Origin: 2-02-FULL-62-14 sp035632555
GTDB taxonomy: Bacteria > Nitrospirota > Nitrospiria > Nitrospirales > Nitrospiraceae
Assembly: GCA_035632555.1 (NCBI GenBank)
Contig: DASQGO010000021.1
Span: forward strand, 1-13,365
Direction: 5' to 3'
DNA length: 13,365 nt
Shown: positions 9,867-13,365 of the stretch, in pieces
Position numbering within the stretch: position 1 is the first letter of the stretch
How the letters are laid out: the number at the start of each line of letters is the position of its first letter
Translations under genes and position numbers: made by a program
Notes under the pieces: generated by a model
What the model saw: the letters and a program-made list of their open reading frames with translations, nothing else
What the model was told of the DNA's origin: nothing
The model's database searches: none

Positions 9867-9988
9867 TTCCCTCTTGCGCTGTGCCCGGCAACGGCTTGTC
9901 TTGACACGTTCAACTCGCTGGCGTAGGTTTCCCCTCGCATGTCCGTTCTCCCACCGATCCTGAACCGTCAACCTCGCAGGCGCTGGCT
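9867..9988. other. Intergenic region after the complex I operon
   Basis: This 122-bp gap lies between the nuoN stop and the first usable start of the caspase-like gene. I see no strong GC hairpin with a T-run, so no intrinsic terminator is called. It contains a perfect TTGACA hexamer at 9901 and an ATG at 9939 that opens a 52-codon frame (9939-10097) different from the caspase frame. The region may really be partly coding if the caspase gene has suffered a single-base frameshift. Confidence 0.6.
9901..9929 (+). promoter_or_regulatory. Candidate sigma70-type promoter upstream of caspase gene
   Basis: A perfect -35 hexamer TTGACA (9901-9906) is followed, after a 17-bp spacer, by TAGGTT (9924-9929), a weak match to TATAAT (3 of 6). 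Position and strand suit the caspase-like gene. A transcript would start near 9936, very close to the ATG at 9939. The -10 element is poor, so this is only a candidate. Confidence 0.35.
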
Positions 9989-11395
9989 TTGTGTTGCGGT
10001 CTGGTGTTCGCCGGTTGCGCGACGCTGGCCGTCACGGAAGATCCGGCCCCGAAGATTCCTGAGAAGCCGATTCAAGCCAAACTGGGCGTGCACGTGACGG
10101 GTGAGGCGCTGAAGAGGGCGTTTGCCGATCCCGACCGCCGCAAGCTCGGGCTGGGTCCTGACCAATACTTCACCGATGTCATCCTGCTCCCGCCGGACAC
10201 CCGCTACATCGCCCCGCAGGACATCCTCGATCAGTTCGGCGTGGACCTGATTCTCCAGCTGCAGATCGCCGACACCAAGTCGTCGGCCGCGCTCAATCCG
10301 CTATTTTTCGCCGGAATTCCGCTCATGTATTTCATGACCTATACGCCGATCATGACCTACGAAAGCACGGTCACCATAGAAGCCAATCTCCGCGATGCGA
10401 GGACGGGGCGTCTCTTGTGGGCCAAGACCAATCCAACCTTGGCCACCGATCATTTCAGCCCGATCGGTCCGGAGGAGAAAGTCGCGGGGCTTGCCCAGCG
10501 GGGTTTGTACAATGCCGTGGTCAAGGTGTTCGACACGTTGAAACAGGAGCTGGCGGCCTATCAGCCCGGGATGACCCCCAAGGTGGCGGGGAAGCCGGCC
10601 GGCAAGCCCAATCAGCCGGCCTCTCCCCAGAAGGCAAATCGGTACGCGATTGTGATGGGAATCGAGCAGTATCGGGAGCAGATGCCCAAGGCGGAGTTTG
10701 CCACGCGGGATGCGAAGGATGTGGCCCAGTTCCTGACCACGCAGGCGGGCTACCGGGAGGAAAACGTCATTCTTCGCCTGAACGAACAAGCGACGAAGTC
10801 GGACATGGAAAAATATTTCGAAGCCTGGCTCAAGAACAACGTGGACGAGAACTCCAGCCTGTTCATTTATTTCTCCGGGCATGGCGCACCCAAGGCGGAG
10901 ACGGGGGAGGCGTACATTGTTCCATACGACGGAGATCCGGCCTTCATCGAACAGACCGGCTATCCCCTCAAGAGACTCTACCGGGCTTTGGAGAAACTTT
11001 CGACGAAGAACATTGTCGTGATGCTCGACTCCTGCTTCTCAGGGGCAGGCGGTCGATCTGTGATGGCGAAGGGAGCCAAACCCATGGCCCTGACGGTCGA
11101 AGGGATGGCCAGCAGTTCGAGGGCCGTGGTGTTGGCCGCAACGTCGGGCAGCAATCTGAGTCTGGCCGATCGGGAAACGGGACACGGCTTGTTCACCCAC
11201 TATGCGCTTCAAGGTATGGGTGGCGATGCCGATGCCAACGGCGATAGCGCGATCGATGTGCAGGAACTGTTCGAGTATCTCAAGCCGCAGGTGCAGCGGA
11301 TCGCCCGCCGGGTCTATAACACCGAACAAGTTCCACAGTTGGTCATTCCGCCGAATCTTGTCAGTCAGCCGCCGCTCAGATTGATCGAACGGTAG
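9989..11395 (+). CDS. Caspase-family (peptidase C14) protein with N-terminal lipoprotein-like domain; 5' end uncertain
   Basis: Read from TTG 9989, the product has 468 residues. The N-terminus is a truncated lipoprotein-like signal (MCCGLVFAGCATL) with a possible lipidated Cys10. Residues about 30-190 form a domain with TIEANLRDARTGRLLW, a pattern seen in envelope lipoproteins of the CsgG/LpoB kind (tentative). A Pro/Lys-rich linker (193-215) precedes a caspase-fold domain (217 to about 450). This domain opens with RYAIVMGIEQYRE, has His298 in FIYFSGHGAP and Cys349 in VVMLDSCFSGAGG, the catalytic dyad. Residues 415-426 (DANGDSAIDVQE) fit an EF-hand-like loop. It is predicted to be an envelope-anchored cysteine peptidase, likely preferring basic P1 residues as bacterial metacaspase relatives do (inference). 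No ATG or GTG start exists in frame upstream back to the stop at 9902. Its substrate is unknown. Confidence 0.85.
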   Translation: MCCGLVFAGCATLAVTEDPAPKIPEKPIQAKLGVHVTGEALKRAFADPDRRKLGLGPDQYFTDVILLPPDTRYIAPQDILDQFGVDLILQLQIADTKSSAALNPLFFAGIPLMYFMTYTPIMTYESTVTIEANLRDARTGRLLWAKTNPTLATDHFSPIGPEEKVAGLAQRGLYNAVVKVFDTLKQELAAYQPGMTPKVAGKPAGKPNQPASPQKANRYAIVMGIEQYREQMPKAEFATRDAKDVAQFLTTQAGYREENVILRLNEQATKSDMEKYFEAWLKNNVDENSSLFIYFSGHGAPKAETGEAYIVPYDGDPAFIEQTGYPLKRLYRALEKLSTKNIVVMLDSCFSGAGGRSVMAKGAKPMALTVEGMASSSRAVVLAATSGSNLSLADRETGHGLFTHYALQGMGGDADANGDSAIDVQELFEYLKPQVQRIARRVYNTEQVPQLVIPPNLVSQPPLRLIER

Positions 11396-11521
11396 CAGGC
11401 TGCTGAAAAAGACTTCCCCGGCTGCGTTCTCGCATCGCTCAGACCCTCAACGTACCGAAAAACGTACGCCTCGGGCCTTCGCTTGCTGCGGCCTTGCCGG
11501 AAGGCTTTTTTGAGCAGCCTG
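11396..11521. repeat. 126-bp imperfect inverted repeat (MITE-like palindromic element)
   Basis: The left end CAGGCTGCTGAAAAAGACTT and the reverse complement of the right end (CAGGCTGCTCAAAAAAGCCTT) are nearly identical. Similarity continues inward with mismatches to ACGTACC/CGTACG near the centre (about 11449-11467). The element can therefore fold into one long imperfect hairpin with a T-run (CTTTTTT, 11505-11511) on its 3' arm. It contains no coding frame of note. It begins directly after the caspase-gene TAG. I recall dispersed elements with the same termini in Nitrospira genomes, but the copy number cannot be seen here. It could also act as a transcription terminator for the caspase gene. 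Confidence 0.75.
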
Positions 11522-11672
11522 GAGAAACCGGACGGGCGCACTTATGGAATTCGCTAGCGTTTCAAGCCACTTAGAAATCTTTAAATAACCCGTAAAACCC
11601 CTCTATTCGCCGCTCTCCTATCAAGGTAAAATCCTCCAGATTCCAGAGTAGCTATCCGAGAGGAGGTGTCTC
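11522..11672 (+). promoter_or_regulatory. AT-richer leader region of the ACT-domain gene with candidate -10
   Basis: The 151 bp between the inverted repeat and the next start are clearly more AT-rich than the surroundings. They contain an 8-bp palindrome CGCTAGCG (11552-11559) and a good -10-like hexamer TAAAAT (11627-11632, 5 of 6 to TATAAT). At 17 bp upstream there is no recognisable -35 (TATTCG), so the promoter call is weak. The repeat just upstream plus this composition suggest that a new transcription unit starts here. Confidence 0.35.
11661..11668 (+). promoter_or_regulatory. Strong Shine-Dalgarno of the ACT-domain gene
   Basis: AGGAGGTG is a near-perfect complement of the 16S rRNA 3' end and lies six bases (counted from AGGAGG) before ATG 11673. 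It fixes this start and is the strongest ribosome-binding site in the window. Confidence 0.85.
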
Positions 11673-12086
11673 ATGGCGGAGTCGATCAAGGTCGCGCAGT
11701 ATTTCAAGATGGCGGTGCCGGACAAGGCGGGCGAAGCGGTGAGGATGCTGGATGCGATCAAGGGGGCGGGAGTGAACCTGCTCGCGTTCTCGGGATTCCC
11801 GCGCGGCCGCAAGGCGCAACTGGATTTCGTGCCGGAGGATCCGGCGCGATTCAAGGAAGTGGCGAAGTACAACAAATGGAAGGTGCAGGGGCCGAAGTCC
11901 TGCTTCGTCGTCCAGGGCGACGACCGGGTCGGGACTCTGGCCGATGTGCTGGGGCGGCTGGTGGATGCCAAAATCAACGTGACGGCGGCGGATGCGGTCA
12001 GCGCCGGCATGGGCCGGTTCGCCGTGCTGATTTTCGTGAAGCCAAGCGCGGTCAAAAAAGCCGCAGCGGCGCTGGGCGCGTCATGA
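11673..12086 (+). CDS. Small tandem ACT-domain protein
   Basis: This 137-residue cytoplasmic protein has no signal peptide or membrane segment. It appears to be two ACT-like halves. Residues about 8-70 (AQYFKMAVPDKAGEAVRMLD, then IKGAGVNLLAFSGFP) and about 77-125 (CFVVQGDDRVGTLADVLGRL, then INVTAADAVSAGMGRFAVLI) each show the ACT pattern: a beta-strand, a turn before a helix, then a strand after Gly or Lys. ACT domains usually bind amino acids or other small ligands as regulatory modules. No catalytic domain is attached, so this is probably a free-standing ligand sensor; the ligand is unknown. The start is set by the AGGAGGTG site. The stop overlaps the next gene by four bases (ATGA), so the two are coupled. 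Confidence 0.85.
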   Translation: MAESIKVAQYFKMAVPDKAGEAVRMLDAIKGAGVNLLAFSGFPRGRKAQLDFVPEDPARFKEVAKYNKWKVQGPKSCFVVQGDDRVGTLADVLGRLVDAKINVTAADAVSAGMGRFAVLIFVKPSAVKKAAAALGAS

Positions 12087-12820
12087 GAGGAATGATGCGA
12101 CGGATTCTGCCGGCGCTTGTCTTGTGTGCGCTCGGTCCGGCCATGTCAGCGTGGGCCGGATCGAATACGGCGCTGGTGGGTACGTGGAGCGGGGACTTTG
12201 CCGGCGAGCCGTTCCAGTTGATTCTGAATGCCGATGGGACCGGCCAGATGGACGGGCCGATCCAATGGCAGGTGCAGGGGAACAAGCTGGTCATTGCCGA
12301 AGCCGACGGCACGATGGCCTATAACTTTGTGCTCAAAGGGTCGAAAATGACCGTCTCGGGTGGCGATCTCGAATCGCCTTTGACGCTGACCCGCATCGGC
12401 GGTTCCGGCAAAGCGGTTCCTCCCGTCGCGCAGACGCCGGCGGGGAAGCCCTCGCGCGGTTCGGCCGCGCAATTCCTCGCCGGTCGGTACTCGGCCTACA
12501 GCGGCCACTCCACCTATTCGGGATCGTATTCCAGCGAGAAACGCGGCGCGCTGTGCAGCAACGGCCTGTTTCAGCTCAGCAGCGAAACCTCCAGTTCGGG
12601 TTCGTCGGGCATGGCCGGCGTACAGGGCGGCAACAGCGGCCGCTGGACGGCGGAAGGCGACGAGGTGCGCGGCACGCTGATTCTGCAATTCAACAACGGC
12701 CAGCAGCAGCGGATTCCGTACGTGACATCCGCGAACCCGAAGGATCGCAGCTACTACGGGCCTGCGGTGACGTTCGACGGGACAACGTATCAACGCACGG
12801 GCGACGGGAATTGCCGTTAG
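12083..12820 (+). CDS. Exported two-domain protein of unknown function
   Basis: From ATG 12083 (ATGA overlap with the preceding stop) the product has 245 residues. It starts with a clear Sec signal peptide (MRGMMRRILPALVLCALGP) and a likely cut after AWA25. ATG 12092 or 12095 are alternative starts that keep the signal. Residues 31-106 (LVGTWSGDF, ILNADGTGQMDG, QWQVQGNKLVI, YNFVLKGSKMTVSGG) have the alternating pattern of a small beta-barrel of lipocalin-like type (inference from pattern only). A Pro/Ala linker (107-128) leads to a second beta-rich half (132-240) with a Ser/Tyr/Gly-rich stretch (135-186). The mature protein has two cysteines, Cys158 and Cys244, which could form a disulfide pinning the C-terminus. 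I do not recognise the family. It is predicted to be periplasmic or secreted. Confidence 0.8.
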   Translation: MRGMMRRILPALVLCALGPAMSAWAGSNTALVGTWSGDFAGEPFQLILNADGTGQMDGPIQWQVQGNKLVIAEADGTMAYNFVLKGSKMTVSGGDLESPLTLTRIGGSGKAVPPVAQTPAGKPSRGSAAQFLAGRYSAYSGHSTYSGSYSSEKRGALCSNGLFQLSSETSSSGSSGMAGVQGGNSGRWTAEGDEVRGTLILQFNNGQQQRIPYVTSANPKDRSYYGPAVTFDGTTYQRTGDGNCR

Positions 12821-12832
12821 CGCACGCGTCCT

Positions 12833-13365
12833 ATGCGCATTGTCGTAGCCGGCGGAACGGGATTCATCGGACGGGTGCTCTGCCAGCGCCTGACCAACGG
12901 AGGTCATGCTGTCACGGTGCTGACGCGTGATCCCGAAAAAGCCAGGGCGACGGTCTATCACGCCGTCCGCATTGTTCCCTGGCAGGGATTTCGCGGCCCG
13001 ACGGAAGCGTTGTCGAAGGCGCTGAGCGAATGCGACACGGTCATCAATCTCGCCGGCTCGCCGCTCGCCGAAGGCCGTTGGACGCCGCAGACCAAAGACC
13101 TGCTCCGCAAGAGCCGCGAGGGAACCACCACTGCCATCGTCTCGACACTGGCCAAGCTCAAAACCCGTCCCGTGCTGCTGATGAATGCCTCGGCAATCGG
13201 CTTTTATGGTCCGCGCGGCGACGAAGAACTGACGGAGGATGCACCTTCCGGCGACGGGTTTCTGGCCAGCCTCTGCCGCGAGTGGGAAGGGGCGGCTCGC
13301 GCCGCCGAACGGCTGGGCGTGCGCGTGGTCATGCCACGCATCGGCGTGGTGCTTGGCAGGGACGG
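12833..13365 (+). CDS. TIGR01777-family NAD(P)-binding epimerase/oxidoreductase (3' partial)
   Basis: The frame opens at ATG 12833, twelve bases after the previous stop, and stays open to the window edge (177 full codons). The N-terminal GGTGFIG (residues 7-13) is the extended-SDR Rossmann glycine motif. It is followed by VINLAGSPLAEGRWTP (70-85), MNASAIGFYGPRGDEELTED (117-136) and VMPRIGVVLG (166-175). These are characteristic of the TIGR01777/YfcH (SDR39U-like) family, usually about 300 residues long. The substrate of this family is not established. No clear Shine-Dalgarno precedes the start. It may be co-transcribed with the ACT-domain and exported-protein genes. Confidence 0.92.
   Translation, partial: MRIVVAGGTGFIGRVLCQRLTNGGHAVTVLTRDPEKARATVYHAVRIVPWQGFRGPTEALSKALSECDTVINLAGSPLAEGRWTPQTKDLLRKSREGTTTAIVSTLAKLKTRPVLLMNASAIGFYGPRGDEELTEDAPSGDGFLASLCREWEGAARAAERLGVRVVMPRIGVVLGRD

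Noticed and set aside
11632..11667. Possible hairpin hiding the AGGAGG ribosome-binding site (CCTCC at 11633-11637 with GGAGG at 11662-11666)
   Set aside because: Only five base pairs with a 24-base loop and no extension on either side; expected by chance.
11666..12082. Extended start at 11666 for the exported protein
   Set aside because: This reading runs through the ACT-domain gene in a different frame and buries the signal peptide. ATG 12083 puts the signal peptide at the N-terminus.

Overview
The window is GC-rich, and every gene I can support lies on the plus strand. Its gene order and one repeat family suggest a member of the Nitrospirota, most likely a Nitrospira-like nitrite oxidiser. 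Two points support this: a complex I operon ending in nuoL-nuoM-nuoM-nuoN, and a 126-bp inverted repeat with CAGGCTGCT termini, of a type I recall from Nitrospira genomes. This assignment rests on memory and was not checked by database search.

Bases 1-9866 are the distal part of a respiratory complex I (NADH/ferredoxin:quinone oxidoreductase) operon. It holds the 3' part of nuoG (molybdopterin-fold subunit, cut by the window edge), then nuoI, nuoJ, nuoK, nuoL, a first nuoM, a second divergent nuoM, and nuoN. The genes are packed with gaps of 1-12 bp or 4-bp ATGA/GTGA overlaps, so they are almost certainly co-transcribed and translationally coupled. nuoH is not in its usual place between nuoG and nuoI. 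The cluster encodes four antiporter-like membrane subunits instead of three. NuoL has an enlarged C-terminal lateral-helix region, the hallmark of the published '2M' complex I architecture. The second NuoM has lost the TM7 lysine central to proton transfer (Ile249 where NuoM1 has Lys237). It also carries an insertion of about 27 residues after TM5.

Bases 9867-9988 are a short intergenic region with a TTGACA promoter candidate. Bases 9989-11395 encode a caspase-fold (peptidase C14) protein with an N-terminal lipoprotein-like domain, a His/Cys dyad and an EF-hand-like loop. Its 5' end looks frame-disrupted: a plausible ATG and basic signal-peptide n-region lie in another frame just upstream.

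Bases 11396-11521 are the MITE-like inverted repeat, which starts one base after the caspase stop codon. An AT-richer leader follows (11522-11672), ending in a strong Shine-Dalgarno. After it come a small tandem ACT-domain protein, a coupled exported two-domain protein of unknown function, and the start of a TIGR01777-type NAD(P)-binding epimerase that runs off the right edge.

Functionally, the left three quarters encode one machine. NuoG and NuoI carry electrons toward the quinone site. NuoJ, K, L, M, M2 and N form a lengthened proton-translocating arm. In a nitrite oxidiser such an enzyme may work in reverse, using proton-motive force to make low-potential reductant. The right quarter is a set of accessory genes with no clear functional link to complex I.
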